A stretch of 64,000 nucleotides of DNA from Mogibacterium neglectum (GTDB lineage Bacteria > Bacillota > Clostridia > Peptostreptococcales > Anaerovoracaceae), in assembly GCF_030644205.1 (NCBI RefSeq), contig NZ_CP128647.1, positions 1,302,001-1,366,000 on the forward strand. Direction: 5' to 3'. Positions 43,742-52,643 of this stretch are shown one piece after another (within the stretch, counting starts at the first letter, position 1; each line of letters opens with the position of its first letter). Made by a program: the position numbers and the translations under genes. Below the pieces are notes generated by a model. The model was not told the DNA's origin. It was given only the letters and a program-made list of their open reading frames with translations, and ran no database searches.

Positions 43742-45529
43742 TTAGAATCTACGTCCCTTCTCGAAGTCTCTGTCATCGAATTTGTAATCATAGTTTTCTT
43801 CCTCGAATCTCTTAATCTTAAGTGTCGTCGTCTTGATAAAGTCGTCTTCACGAATTTCAATTCTCTTTACACGCTTGAAAGGAGGCATCTTAGAATTCGC
43901 TTCATCGACGGCTTCCTTGATCTTTCGATACTTCTCTTCATCAGTCACACAGCCTGCATTTTCAAGAGCCGTGTAGTCAGGATACATGATTGCTGTACAA
44001 ATCAGGTCACCCTTAACCTCTTCGTGCTTTCCGTAGACTATTACTTCGCTTATAAAGTCACTGAGTAACAGGTAATACTCTACCTCTTCTGGGAAAATAT
44101 TTTTACCACCCTTAGTTACGATTACGTTTTTCTTGCGTCCCGTTATATAAAGGAATCCATCTTCGTCCAGATATCCATAGTCACCAGTATATAACCACCC
44201 ATCCTTTATGGTTTTAGCTGTATTCTCAGCATCCTTGTAATATCCCATCATCACAGATGGTCCCTTGCAGATTACTTCCCCAATACCGCTTTCATCGTCA
44301 TCTACTATTCGTACCTCTGTACCAGGCATCGGCTTGCCAACCGAGGCAGCCTTTCCGTATCTGTCTTGATTTACCGCAATGATAGGCGAGTTTTCGGTCA
44401 TACCGTATCCTTGCATCATAGGGATTCCCATAGCTTCAAATTCAGAAATTACATTTGGATCAATAGCTGCGCCTCCAGCTATGAGGATATATAAGCTTTC
44501 GCCAAATATGTCGTGAACTGCTTTGAAGAGTCTTTTGGTAACCATTTTTTTATTCCTAAGATCAAGTTTCATAGACATGTTAATTGCTCGTCTCAGCTTA
44601 TCGGCATTTCCACTTTTCTCCGCTTTGGTCCAGATCTTTCTATATATATTTTCGAAAATCAGCGGAACTCCGAGCATAATGTTGCATTCAGCCTCTACAA
44701 AATTCTGCTGTATATATTTCAGCCCTTCACAAATCACGACAGTTGCACCCTGATAAAAACTCGTCATGACAGTGCAGGTCATCTCGTACACATGGTGCAT
44801 CGGAAGCACATCGAGTACTCTGCCTCCATCTGGGATTTGTACGTATTTTGACATATTGAATACATTCTGAGAGAGATTTCGATGCGAAAGCATTACACCT
44901 TTCGCTAATCCAGTCGTTCCTGATGTAAACAGGATTGTAGATAGATCTTCTGCGTGAATCTCAGCATCTACATATTTGCGGTTGCCTTGAGCGATAAGCC
45001 CCTTTCCTTCTGCAACGAGTTGTTCCATAGTCATGAATCTCTCATCTACGAGAAATTCATCAATGTCATCTCCAGGTGCGGCCATGATGATAACTTTTTT
45101 AACTAGAGGTAGGTCTTCTAGTAATGATACTATCACGCCAGCAAGCTTCGTCGAAGCGAATATCGCTTCAACATCGGCACGCTGCAGTAAATTGGTAATT
45201 TCACCTTTTTCAAGGTTTCTATCTATAGGTACGATTACTCCTACACCACAAACGACAGCGTAATATGATAGTGCCCATCTATGCGAGTTGTCACCAATTA
45301 CTGCTACTTTGCTTCCCTTGAATCCTCTCTCAATAAGCGCTGTACCAATTGCATTCTGCTCATTTTTGAACTCAGCATAAGTCATCGCTTTAAACGTTTC
45401 CTTGTGGTCATCCTTGTACATATACGCAGCTCTATCCGAAAATTTCAGAACAGAGTTATCTACTAGCTCTTTGAGCGTTTCGACATAGCTAACATCGTAT
45501 AGTTGATTTTCATATTTCTTTTTATTCAT
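43742..45529 (-). CDS. AMP-dependent acyl-CoA synthetase (long-chain fatty acid ligase type), first copy
   Basis: About 595 residues. P-loop ILFTSGTTGLAKGVML, MMQGYGMTENSPI and YITGRKKNVIVTKGGKNIFPEE, the full set of acyl-activating motifs. It is clearly related to the next gene downstream, and the two are in tandem with no spacer. A lysine-rich N-terminus (MNKKKYENQ) begins at 45529; upstream codons in the frame lack a better start. Two linked ligases of this kind may form a heteromeric enzyme or serve different chain lengths. Confidence 0.88.
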   Translation of the reverse strand: MNKKKYENQLYDVSYVETLKELVDNSVLKFSDRAAYMYKDDHKETFKAMTYAEFKNEQNAIGTALIERGFKGSKVAVIGDNSHRWALSYYAVVCGVGVIVPIDRNLEKGEITNLLQRADVEAIFASTKLAGVIVSLLEDLPLVKKVIIMAAPGDDIDEFLVDERFMTMEQLVAEGKGLIAQGNRKYVDAEIHAEDLSTILFTSGTTGLAKGVMLSHRNLSQNVFNMSKYVQIPDGGRVLDVLPMHHVYEMTCTVMTSFYQGATVVICEGLKYIQQNFVEAECNIMLGVPLIFENIYRKIWTKAEKSGNADKLRRAINMSMKLDLRNKKMVTKRLFKAVHDIFGESLYILIAGGAAIDPNVISEFEAMGIPMMQGYGMTENSPIIAVNQDRYGKAASVGKPMPGTEVRIVDDDESGIGEVICKGPSVMMGYYKDAENTAKTIKDGWLYTGDYGYLDEDGFLYITGRKKNVIVTKGGKNIFPEEVEYYLLLSDFISEVIVYGKHEEVKGDLICTAIMYPDYTALENAGCVTDEEKYRKIKEAVDEANSKMPPFKRVKRIEIREDDFIKTTTLKIKRFEEENYDYKFDDRDFEKGRRF

Positions 45530-45642
45530 ATCTAATGCCCATGACCCTTTATATGTATGTCTCGAAAAGTGCACACACCAAGCAGTTATACTATTATTGT
45601 GTATCGTGAAATTTTATCATTTTTTGCGTTATATTGCAATGT

Positions 45643-45672
45643 TTGCAAGCCTATCATCAACGGTGCTATAAT
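45643..45672 (+). promoter_or_regulatory. Promoter of the phosphoribosyltransferase gene
   Basis: TTGCAA (45643-45648) and TATAAT (45667-45672) with an 18-base spacer. Confidence 0.65.
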
Positions 45673-45736
45673 AATTCAATCAGGATTTTCTTCACTAATT
45701 ACTTTTAGATAGAAGATAGGACAAGGAGAACGACAA

Positions 45737-46288
45737 ATGGATTATTTACTGAATGTTGCAGGACTGGAGAGGCACCTTCCTCTATGCAAAGTTTCAGACG
45801 ACTTATATATCGCGGCTTTCATCATGTTCAACGATGTTGAAGTTACCGTTGCATGTGCAAGAGAACTTCTTAAAAAAGCTCCTGATTTTGACGTAATCAT
45901 TACTGCTGAGTCAAAAGGAATCCCACTAGCTTATGAAATGGCAAGACAAGCAGGCAATAAGCCTTATATCGTAGCACGCAAGGGTCCTAAGATTTATATG
46001 GAGGATCTTATAACTGTAAATGTTGACTCTATTACTACAGATCACATACAAACTCTGTGTGTTGGACGTACAGAGCGTAAGGTTATGGAGGACAAGAGAA
46101 TATTAGTAGTTGATGATGTAATCAGTACTGGCGAGTCGTTAACTGCACTCGATAAGCTTGTAAACGCAGTTGGTGGGAATATCGTCGGCCAGATGTCCGT
46201 CCTTGCTGAAGGTGAGGCTGCTGATAGGAGAGATATTATTTTCCTTGAGAAACTGCCTCTATTTGATTCTAACGGGCAGGCTATATAA
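45737..46288 (+). CDS. Phosphoribosyltransferase family protein (Apt/Xpt-like)
   Basis: 183 residues. The PRPP-binding motif is ILVVDDVISTGESLTAL, and TAESKGIPLAYEMAR resembles the adenine phosphoribosyltransferase region near the N-terminus. The flexible loop and hood region (ARKGPKIYMED) also fit Apt-like purine enzymes. It would join a purine base to PRPP, but the exact base cannot be told. AAGGAG precedes the ATG; it is monocistronic with its own promoter and a terminator. Confidence 0.85.
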   Translation: MDYLLNVAGLERHLPLCKVSDDLYIAAFIMFNDVEVTVACARELLKKAPDFDVIITAESKGIPLAYEMARQAGNKPYIVARKGPKIYMEDLITVNVDSITTDHIQTLCVGRTERKVMEDKRILVVDDVISTGESLTALDKLVNAVGGNIVGQMSVLAEGEAADRRDIIFLEKLPLFDSNGQAI

Positions 46289-46320
46289 TATTGTTTACCA
46301 AACATGTTGTAATATATTTT

Positions 46321-46360
46321 AAAAAACGGGTGTATACAAAAGCTATACACCCGTTTAATA
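46321..46360. terminator. Bidirectional terminator between convergent genes
   Basis: 13-base arms AAACGGGTGTATA (46324-46336) and TATACACCCGTTT (46344-46356) with a 7-base loop; A-rich before and T-rich after, usable in both directions. Confidence 0.9.
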
Positions 46361-46388
46361 TTCATGCATTTTGTAATTTCAATATAGA

Positions 46389-47216
46389 TTATCTAAGTTC
46401 TAAATTTTTCGCGTTATACCAATGAAAACCATTTTTCTTACAATAATTGTCAATTTCTTTTGCAAGTGAAGCATCCGCTCCGTATTCTAACAGATATACA
46501 GATAACCCGTTTTTCTTAACTCTCGAAAGATATTCTTTAAAATATCGTGTTTCTTTCACAGCTTGCTTTCCATAGCTCTTTCTTTCAAAATCTATGTCTG
46601 TGAATACAGTCTCTTGATTAATACCATCAAACAGAGTATTGGCTATTTTTTCATCCATACATCTCGAAACAAAAACATCTCCACCATTTATAAGAATTGA
46701 AAGTTTATACGACTTAAGCCCTTTCAGAATTGAACAAAGCCCCTGAAATGTGCTGTCTGTATGATAGTGATGATAAACATCTGCATTATCTATGAAAAAC
46801 CCATCAAAGCCCATTTCGGAATACTTTTTACCGAGTTCATCGACAACAAATCTCTGCCACTCCGCATCAGATACATCCACCCATCGTTCATTAGGCCATT
46901 CCTTATATGTCCCAAGTGTTTTGTCTTTAAATCGGTCAAAATATGGACGATATTTCTCAATAGCACCAATATTTATATAACCATATACCTTTTTACCCGA
47001 CTTGCGAAGCTCACTTATCTGATCGGTACTAAATTCAGATGGTTCAATTACTACAATCCGATAGTCACGCAGCCGTTCTTTCTGTTCGCTATTGATACCT
47101 AGAAAAACCCCGTATTCTCTTGATGGTTTTACTGCACAACCTGAAACAATGATAGACAGACAGATAATTATGTATAAACCAAAATATAATATTAAATTCA
47201 AACTTTTCTTTTTCAT
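46389..47216 (-). CDS. GH114/TM1410-like lipoprotein
   Basis: 275 residues. A lipoprotein signal: a long hydrophobic N-terminus and a lipobox ending IIVSGC with Cys27. The mature part contains VYGYINIGAIEKYRPY, DGFFIDNADVY and LLEYGADASLAKEI, typical of the TM1410/GH114 family (endo alpha-1,4-polygalactosaminidase-related) TIM-barrel enzymes. The conserved Asp residues in GFFIDNAD would be catalytic. Probably an extracellular, membrane-tethered glycan hydrolase; a role against exopolysaccharide is inferred. Confidence 0.85.
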   Translation of the reverse strand: MKKKSLNLILYFGLYIIICLSIIVSGCAVKPSREYGVFLGINSEQKERLRDYRIVVIEPSEFSTDQISELRKSGKKVYGYINIGAIEKYRPYFDRFKDKTLGTYKEWPNERWVDVSDAEWQRFVVDELGKKYSEMGFDGFFIDNADVYHHYHTDSTFQGLCSILKGLKSYKLSILINGGDVFVSRCMDEKIANTLFDGINQETVFTDIDFERKSYGKQAVKETRYFKEYLSRVKKNGLSVYLLEYGADASLAKEIDNYCKKNGFHWYNAKNLELR

Positions 47217-47304
47217 AAGGATACTTTAATTGTATTATACGTGTTTTACATGATTTTATGATGTATCTGAATTTTAACTATGACTTTATTGTACATGTCT
47301 CTTA

Positions 47305-49038
47305 TTAAAGTTTCCAACCAATCGCTTCAGAGCGAGCTGACACAAAGTCTCTATATATTCCTTCATTCTTCATCAACTCTTCATGAGTACCCTGCTGTGC
47401 AATTTTGCCTTTATCAATAACGTATATTCTATCCGCATTACGCACAGTTTTGAGTCTATGTGCAATCATCAATATTGTCTTCTCTTTGGTAAGTTCCTTA
47501 ATCGCAAGCATGAGTTCACGCTCGTTCTCAGGATCAACATTAGCTGTAGCCTCATCAAGTATAATGATTGGTGCATCTTTCATGATAGCACGAGCAATAG
47601 ATATACGCTGCTTTTGACCACCTGAAAGGCTGGCACCTGCCTCTCCTAGAACTGTATCATATCCGTCCGGAAGTTTGCTTATAAAGTCATGGCAGCAAGC
47701 CCTTTTAGCTGCATCTATGACCATATCCATTGAAGCTTCAGGTTGGCCGAATCTGATATTATTGGCAATCGTATCATGGAACAAATATACGGACTGGAAC
47801 ACAAAGCTGAAGTTCTCCATAAGAGAGTTCATATTATATGCTCGAACATCTCTATTATCCAATTTGACCTGCCCTGACTGCACATCCCAAAATCTTGCTA
47901 TAAGGTGACAAATCGTAGTCTTTCCGCTTCCAGATGGACCGACAAAGGCCGCCGTTGTTTTCTCCGGAATCGAAAGGCTTATATCATCAATAACCTTTCT
48001 AGTGTCATACGCAAAATCTACGTTTTCCATCTCAATATTCTGTGTTTCAGTCTCAATATGCTCTCCATCAATATCCATATTCTCGATAGCCAATACAGAT
48101 TTCGCTTTATCAACAGAGATATCAACTGCACGAAGAAGAGACGAAAAGTTGCCGGCAGAATCAAGTGCAGCATACATCAAGAAGGATGCAATCATCATAA
48201 CTATGGTGGTCGCAAGATCCATAGTGCCTGCAAAATAGAATCGCAAAGAGAGCATGCACATCATGACTCCCGTCATCTTAATAACCCAGCTCTGCAGTGA
48301 AACGAATGGCACAATTTTGAATTCCATGCGGATGTTTGCTTTAGATGCATCATCAATGCAAATATCCAGCTTTTTATTATTCTCTCCGATAAGTTTAAAA
48401 TTCTTTGCTTCTGTAATACCCTGTATAAATTCCAGTACTTCACTAACCATCGCAGTATCCTTATCAAGCTTTTGCTTCGATACATCAACTGAATGTCGTT
48501 GTAGAAAAGAATTGATTACAAAGAATATAAGTAATCCGACAAGAGCTACTGCCCCTATTCTAAGGTCAAATATCAACAGCATAATTGTAATCAAGCAAGA
48601 CTCAAGCGTACCTCCCAGCGTCAGCATTACAACACGTGTTGCAACGTCAGCCAGCAATTCCATAGTGTTAGTAGTTATACTTGTAATATTGCCAAGCGAT
48701 GTCTCATTGAAATATCCCATGGGTACATAACGAAGATGTTCGGCTATCTCTATTCTCTTTCCTGCACAGGTTGTATATCCTGCAATTGTCTGCAGCATCT
48801 TGCTTCTCCGGGATACAATGCATTGAACCACCATTCCTCCAACCAAAACTGCGAGCGACAGCATAATTGTTCTGTAAGTTACATCACCGCGAACTACACC
48901 TGTTACTAGAATATAGATTGCCGGAATCTTCATAGCTTGACCAACAGCCTCAATTACACCAAGAACTATAGCTTCATAATATCTTTTTTTATTTTCAGTT
49001 CCTGAGAACTCAAAGAATTTCATCAGAATTTTAAACAT
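47305..49038 (-). CDS. ABC exporter, half-transporter 2
   Basis: About 577 residues: a six-helix membrane domain then an ATPase domain with Walker A GPSGSGKTT, signature LSGGQKQRISIARA, and Walker B IIILDEATANVDPE. The start ATG at 49038 overlaps the stop of the upstream ABC gene and has GGAGG inside that gene; a GTG nine bases earlier would sit on the ribosome site. Together with the upstream gene it forms a typical heterodimeric exporter of the type used for drugs, lipids or peptides. Both ATP sites keep the catalytic Glu, so neither is obviously degenerate. Confidence 0.93.
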   Translation of the reverse strand: MFKILMKFFEFSGTENKKRYYEAIVLGVIEAVGQAMKIPAIYILVTGVVRGDVTYRTIMLSLAVLVGGMVVQCIVSRRSKMLQTIAGYTTCAGKRIEIAEHLRYVPMGYFNETSLGNITSITTNTMELLADVATRVVMLTLGGTLESCLITIMLLIFDLRIGAVALVGLLIFFVINSFLQRHSVDVSKQKLDKDTAMVSEVLEFIQGITEAKNFKLIGENNKKLDICIDDASKANIRMEFKIVPFVSLQSWVIKMTGVMMCMLSLRFYFAGTMDLATTIVMMIASFLMYAALDSAGNFSSLLRAVDISVDKAKSVLAIENMDIDGEHIETETQNIEMENVDFAYDTRKVIDDISLSIPEKTTAAFVGPSGSGKTTICHLIARFWDVQSGQVKLDNRDVRAYNMNSLMENFSFVFQSVYLFHDTIANNIRFGQPEASMDMVIDAAKRACCHDFISKLPDGYDTVLGEAGASLSGGQKQRISIARAIMKDAPIIILDEATANVDPENERELMLAIKELTKEKTILMIAHRLKTVRNADRIYVIDKGKIAQQGTHEELMKNEGIYRDFVSARSEAIGWKL

Positions 49039-50809
49039 CAGACTCACCTCCGTCTACAGTATCTCTTGCCGATACGTGAGCAACCCACATTTTATTATAA
49101 AGCCCGTTTTTCTTGAGGAGTTGCTCGTGAGTACCGATATCATCAATATATCCATCATTCACTACGATTATTTGATCTGCATCAACTATGGTGGATAGTC
49201 TATGTGCTATGACGATAAGAGTTTTCCCTTTAATCATACTGGCAATTGAACGCTGTATAACCGCTTCGCTCTCCGGATCAGTGTAAGCTGTAGCTTCATC
49301 AAGAATAACAATTGGTGCGCCCTTGAGCATCGCTCTTGCTATAGAGATACGCTGCCTCTCACCACCGGAAAGGTGTCCTCCGGCATCGCCGACTATAGTG
49401 TCATATCCCTTTTCCAACCCCATGATAAAATCATGGCAGCCACAGCGTTTCGCCGCTTCGATGACATCTTCATCACTTGCACCTTTTCGTCCCATACGAA
49501 TATTATCCATGACCGAACGATTGAACAGATAGTTATCCTGAGATACGTAAGCAATCTTTGTATTATAATCATCCCAGCTCATATCCTTGATATTAACTCC
49601 GCCAAAGGTAATCTCACCGCTATCTACGTCCCATAATGCTGAAATAAGCCTGGCAATCGTGGATTTACCTGACCCTGACGGACCTACAAGCGCATTTACG
49701 CTACCTTCTTTGATAGATAAATTTATCCCATGTAGTATTTCCGCACCTTCTTCATATGAGAATCTGACGTTTTTAATGACAATATCATTTCCCTCGGGTT
49801 GCCTGATTGTTTCTTTAGGTCGCTCCATCTCCTTACGATCAAGGATTTTCTGAACTTCGCCGAATACGATTTCTATCTTTGCCATATCATCTGTATATGA
49901 CATAACAGTTATTAGTGGTGCCAGCATGCCCACAGAGAGGATGAGTACCGTGATAAGCTCTCCTGCCGTGATTGAACCATGCATGAAGAGAATCCCTCCA
50001 ACTGGTATTATGGTTAGAATAGTTGTAGGTGTTATAGCCATACCAATTGTAAAAAATAGAATAGCAGCCTTCATCCAATCGATAAAGCAGTATGCACCGT
50101 CATGTGCAGCCTTCTCAAATTTTTCATAGGAGCTATCCGTCTTCCCAAACGCCTTGATTACCTCAATTCCGTTGATATATTCGACTGCAGTGTCATTGAG
50201 AATTTTTGTCTTTTCCACACAATCTGCCCAGCGACTTCCGGCGTTTCTGGTCATCATTCCCATACAGAAAGCTGCCACAGGCAGTGTCATAATACTTGCA
50301 ATACCCAGTTTCCAATTAATAGTAAAGATATAAACAAGAACTGCTACCGGCGCAATGAGATTTGCGGTAAATTCCGGCACAATGTGCGCAAGTGTAGTTT
50401 CAAGGCTATCTACTCTCTCAACTATAATACTCTTTAGAGAACCCGACGGAATTCGTTTAACATCTCCCAACGGCATTCGAGTAAGTTTGAAACAGAGTGC
50501 TTTTCTTATGTCTCCTAGAACTGCAAAGGTTGCAGCGTGTGAAAAACCTGTAGATACAGAATGCAGCAACGCCCTTAAGGTCCACATAATAATCATCAAT
50601 ATAAAATAGTTCATATAGGCATTCCAATCCCTAACCCCATCTAGTAGTTTAACAACTATGCAGCTCATCAGGTAATATGGAAAGAGGGAACAAATTACTC
50701 CCAGCAAAGCGAATATCACGGATAAAATGTATTTACTTTTTCGTGTACTCGCAAATCGTTTGATTATAGCAAGCGCATTGCTGCCCTGACGTCCTGAAGA
50801 ATCATTCAT
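49031..50809 (-). CDS. ABC exporter, half-transporter 1
   Basis: 592 residues. Membrane-spanning domain with the usual six helices, then Walker A GPSGSGKSTIARL, signature HLSGGERQRISIARA, and Walker B IVILDEATAYTDPE. AAGGAGG precedes the ATG. It overlaps the second half-transporter by eight bases and follows the TetR gene by about 150 bases, from which it is separated by a hairpin terminator and a small palindrome. Confidence 0.94.
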   Translation of the reverse strand: MNDSSGRQGSNALAIIKRFASTRKSKYILSVIFALLGVICSLFPYYLMSCIVVKLLDGVRDWNAYMNYFILMIIMWTLRALLHSVSTGFSHAATFAVLGDIRKALCFKLTRMPLGDVKRIPSGSLKSIIVERVDSLETTLAHIVPEFTANLIAPVAVLVYIFTINWKLGIASIMTLPVAAFCMGMMTRNAGSRWADCVEKTKILNDTAVEYINGIEVIKAFGKTDSSYEKFEKAAHDGAYCFIDWMKAAILFFTIGMAITPTTILTIIPVGGILFMHGSITAGELITVLILSVGMLAPLITVMSYTDDMAKIEIVFGEVQKILDRKEMERPKETIRQPEGNDIVIKNVRFSYEEGAEILHGINLSIKEGSVNALVGPSGSGKSTIARLISALWDVDSGEITFGGVNIKDMSWDDYNTKIAYVSQDNYLFNRSVMDNIRMGRKGASDEDVIEAAKRCGCHDFIMGLEKGYDTIVGDAGGHLSGGERQRISIARAMLKGAPIVILDEATAYTDPESEAVIQRSIASMIKGKTLIVIAHRLSTIVDADQIIVVNDGYIDDIGTHEQLLKKNGLYNKMWVAHVSARDTVDGGESDV

Positions 50810-50902
50810 GTGTTTTCCTCCTTATCGTTAGATAGTTAAAATTGTTTGAAAATTGATAGTATATATTGATAAATGGGTGTTCGTAATCAATAGCCGCTCG
50901 TT

Positions 50903-50920
50903 AGTTAGTTTAGACTAACT
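50903..50920. repeat. Palindrome between TetR and the ABC genes
   Basis: Perfect 7-base arms AGTTAGT and ACTAACT around TTAG. Possible second regulator site in the spacer between the TetR gene and the exporter. Confidence 0.45.
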
Positions 50921-50929
50921 TGAGTTTTC

Positions 50930-50966
50930 AAAAAAAGCGGTATCTTCGCATAGAAATATCCGCTTA
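50930..50966 (-). terminator. Terminator or attenuator after the TetR gene
   Basis: AAGCGG and CCGCTT arms with partial inner pairing; on the minus strand the second arm is followed by a run of seven T. It overlaps the TetR stop codon. Confidence 0.7.
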
Positions 50967-51614
50967 AAAAATACCACCAAATAACTCCTGCCATCCCGCA
51001 GTATAAAATCTACGGATGAGCTCAAGCTGTACCTTAGCCTCTGAATAAGTCATATCGTGAACTATAAGCTCACGAAAAGCATTAAACATACTTGTCGCCA
51101 TAATATGCTCGAATCTGTAATCGATATCCAGAAGTTCTTGAGTCTGTTCATTAACATCACTTCGGAGATCCACTTTGAATCTCTCAGTAGATTCAATTTC
51201 AATCTCAACTAATCGGTCTACAAAATCCGAAAACCTTGTTCCTTCTGATTTCAGGAGCATAAGTCTTACTTCTCTTAGATGATCATATGCATAATTTAAC
51301 ATCCAATGCATACAATCACGGGACACTTCGGTCATATCCGCTTTCTGTTCATCAAATTCTTTGCCGGCAAACGATTCTTGAACGTCTATATAGTGCTGCA
51401 TCATGGCGTTATAATGCTCTCCAACTATATCCTCAAATAATTCCACCTTACTGGAATAATATCCATAAAATGCTCCTGTGGTCACCCCTGCATTTCTAAC
51501 AATCTGACGCAAAGATGCTCCCTGATACCCGTTCTGCTCGAATTCATAAAGCGCAGCTTCTATAATCTTGTGCTTGGTTTGCAATTCATCTGTGGTGAAA
51601 GGCTTAGTATTCAT
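50964..51614 (-). CDS. TetR-family transcriptional regulator
   Basis: 216 residues. The N-terminal helix-turn-helix GYQGASLRQIVRNAGVTTGA followed by FYGYYSSKVELFEDI is the TetR signature. The rest is a helical ligand-binding domain. CAGGAG precedes the ATG. The promoter upstream carries a tandem palindrome next to its -10 box, so autoregulation and control of the following ABC exporter are likely. The ligand is unknown, perhaps the exported compound. Confidence 0.93.
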   Translation of the reverse strand: MNTKPFTTDELQTKHKIIEAALYEFEQNGYQGASLRQIVRNAGVTTGAFYGYYSSKVELFEDIVGEHYNAMMQHYIDVQESFAGKEFDEQKADMTEVSRDCMHWMLNYAYDHLREVRLMLLKSEGTRFSDFVDRLVEIEIESTERFKVDLRSDVNEQTQELLDIDYRFEHIMATSMFNAFRELIVHDMTYSEAKVQLELIRRFYTAGWQELFGGIF

Positions 51615-51645
51615 ATTGCTCCTGTAGTTAAACTACGTCATCATG

Positions 51646-51669
51646 TAACACTGTTATATAACACCGTTA
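51646..51669. promoter_or_regulatory. Tandem palindromic operator for the TetR regulator
   Basis: TAACACTGTTA (51646-51656) and TAACACCGTTA (51659-51669) are near-identical 11-base palindromes with 13-base center spacing, immediately beside the -10 box of the TetR gene promoter. This arrangement fits autorepression. Confidence 0.7.
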
Positions 51670-51697
51670 TATTATCAATTAATATGTATAATGTCAA
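51669..51697 (-). promoter_or_regulatory. Promoter of the TetR/ABC operon
   Basis: On the minus strand TTGACA (51692-51697) and TAATAT (51669-51674) are separated by 17 bases. Confidence 0.8.
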
Positions 51698-51763
51698 GAA
51701 AAGATTGATGCTAAAATTGAAATTTAAAGTTCTGACTTCTTTCCATATCAGGTGTAAGTGTAG

Positions 51764-51855
51764 TAGAATTGAGTTAATCCATGATGTTGATTCCTTTCGT
51801 GAATTTTTTTGCTAACTTAATTCTATCAAATAATCTATCATGGATTACTTTTTTA
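51764..51855 (+). other. Candidate structured RNA or leader with pseudoknot-like arms and T run
   Basis: Two interleaved inverted repeats: TAGAATTGAGTTA (51764-51776) pairs with TAACTTAATTCTA (51813-51825, one G-U), and TAATCCATGAT (51775-51785) pairs with ATCATGGATTA (51837-51847). The last arm is followed by CTTTTTTATT. The order A-B-A'-B' permits an H-type pseudoknot or two competing hairpins, the second of which looks like a terminator. No known riboswitch family recognised. Confidence 0.35.
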
Positions 51856-51949
51856 TTCAGGTGTTCAAGTTGATTTTACAATTTACCTTGAAAAGAAATG
51901 CCTATAATCCGTATATACACTTAATGCCGATTGAAAGGAATATAAAAGT

Positions 51950-52426
51950 ATGAGAAGAAAAGATAGAGAAATCGTAGATCTTCATAAAATTGAACAAATA
52001 CTGGCAAGAGCAAGATATTTGCATCTCGGAATGTTTGATGATGAATACCCTTATATTGTTTCGCTTCATTACGGATACAAACTAGACGGAAAGAAATTGA
52101 CTTTTTATGTTCATTGTGCAAAAGAAGGGCATAAGCTGGATTGTCTTCAGAAAAACAACAGCGTTTTTGTTGAAATTGATTGTGGGGAAAAACTCATCAT
52201 AGCAGACACTCCTTGCAAATATAGTGCGGAATATGCGAGTGTTATGTGCCGTGGCAGAGCGACGATTCTTCAGAATACTGAAGATAAATGTGAGGCGCTT
52301 CGCATTCTTATGAAATTACAATCCGGTGAGGAGCATGAAATCAATGAAAAAATGGCAGATGCGGTTACGGTAATTGAAATAAATATAGATTCCTATACTG
52401 CAAAATCCCATGTAGGAAAGCTGTAA
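51950..52426 (+). CDS. Pyridoxamine 5'-phosphate oxidase-like (NimA-type) flavin-binding protein
   Basis: 158 residues. The start has MRRKDREI and ARARYLHLGMFDDEYPYIVSL, typical of the NimA/pyridoxamine-phosphate oxidase-like split-barrel family, with LTFYVHCAKEGHKLDCL as the usual FMN-binding block (the KEGHK histidine). AAAGGA precedes the ATG. NimA-type proteins are linked to nitroimidazole resistance in anaerobes, but many members have other reductive roles. A drug-related role is not shown. Confidence 0.85.
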   Translation: MRRKDREIVDLHKIEQILARARYLHLGMFDDEYPYIVSLHYGYKLDGKKLTFYVHCAKEGHKLDCLQKNNSVFVEIDCGEKLIIADTPCKYSAEYASVMCRGRATILQNTEDKCEALRILMKLQSGEEHEINEKMADAVTVIEINIDSYTAKSHVGKL

Positions 52427-52436
52427 AGGGACGGGC

Positions 52437-52643
52437 TTCAGCAATAGTTCAGTGTCTTGCATATCGAGTGTAAAACCGCTCGGGCTATTCCCACTTGCAG
52501 TAGCTCAGTGACTCGAACTTCGAGCTTCTGCACTTGTTCTCGTCTACTGACCCTTGCAGAGGGGCTACCAACAGTTAAGCCATCGTGCAAGCACTCGACT
52601 TAACTGGGTAGACGTAGCAATCGGTCTCAAGCCCGATTGCTAC
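52437..52643. other. Structured intergenic element of unknown nature
   Basis: About 200 bases between convergent genes, more GC-rich than nearby spacers. It holds an 11-base stem GTAGCAATCGG/CCGATTGCTAC (52614-52624, 52633-52643) and an 8-base stem CAGTTAAG/CTTAACTG (52572-52579, 52599-52606) extended by CTACC/GGTAG. A diverged direct repeat begins GCAATAGTTCAGTG at 52441 and GCAGTAGCTCAGTG at 52497. No T runs follow the stems, so they are not ordinary terminators. No known RNA recognised. Confidence 0.4.

Larger units (their letters stand above)
51615..51949. other. Divergent intergenic region with promoter, operators and a folded element
   Basis: 335 bases between the divergent TetR and pyridoxamine-oxidase-type genes. 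It contains the TetR promoter, a tandem operator and a possible pseudoknot-like structure followed by a T run, listed separately. A plus-strand TATAAT at 51903-51908 may serve the downstream gene, though its -35 box is weak. Confidence 0.75.

Noticed and set aside
41902-43860. Start of the second acyl-CoA ligase at 43860
   Set aside because: It would overlap the upstream ligase by 119 bases, and the extra N-terminal residues (basic, low complexity) are the out-of-frame reading of the upstream gene end.
52490-52540. A tRNA-like segment (GTAGCTCAGTGACTCGAAC)
   Set aside because: No acceptor stem, no proper anticodon arm and no T arm in the right order; only a chance resemblance to a D arm.
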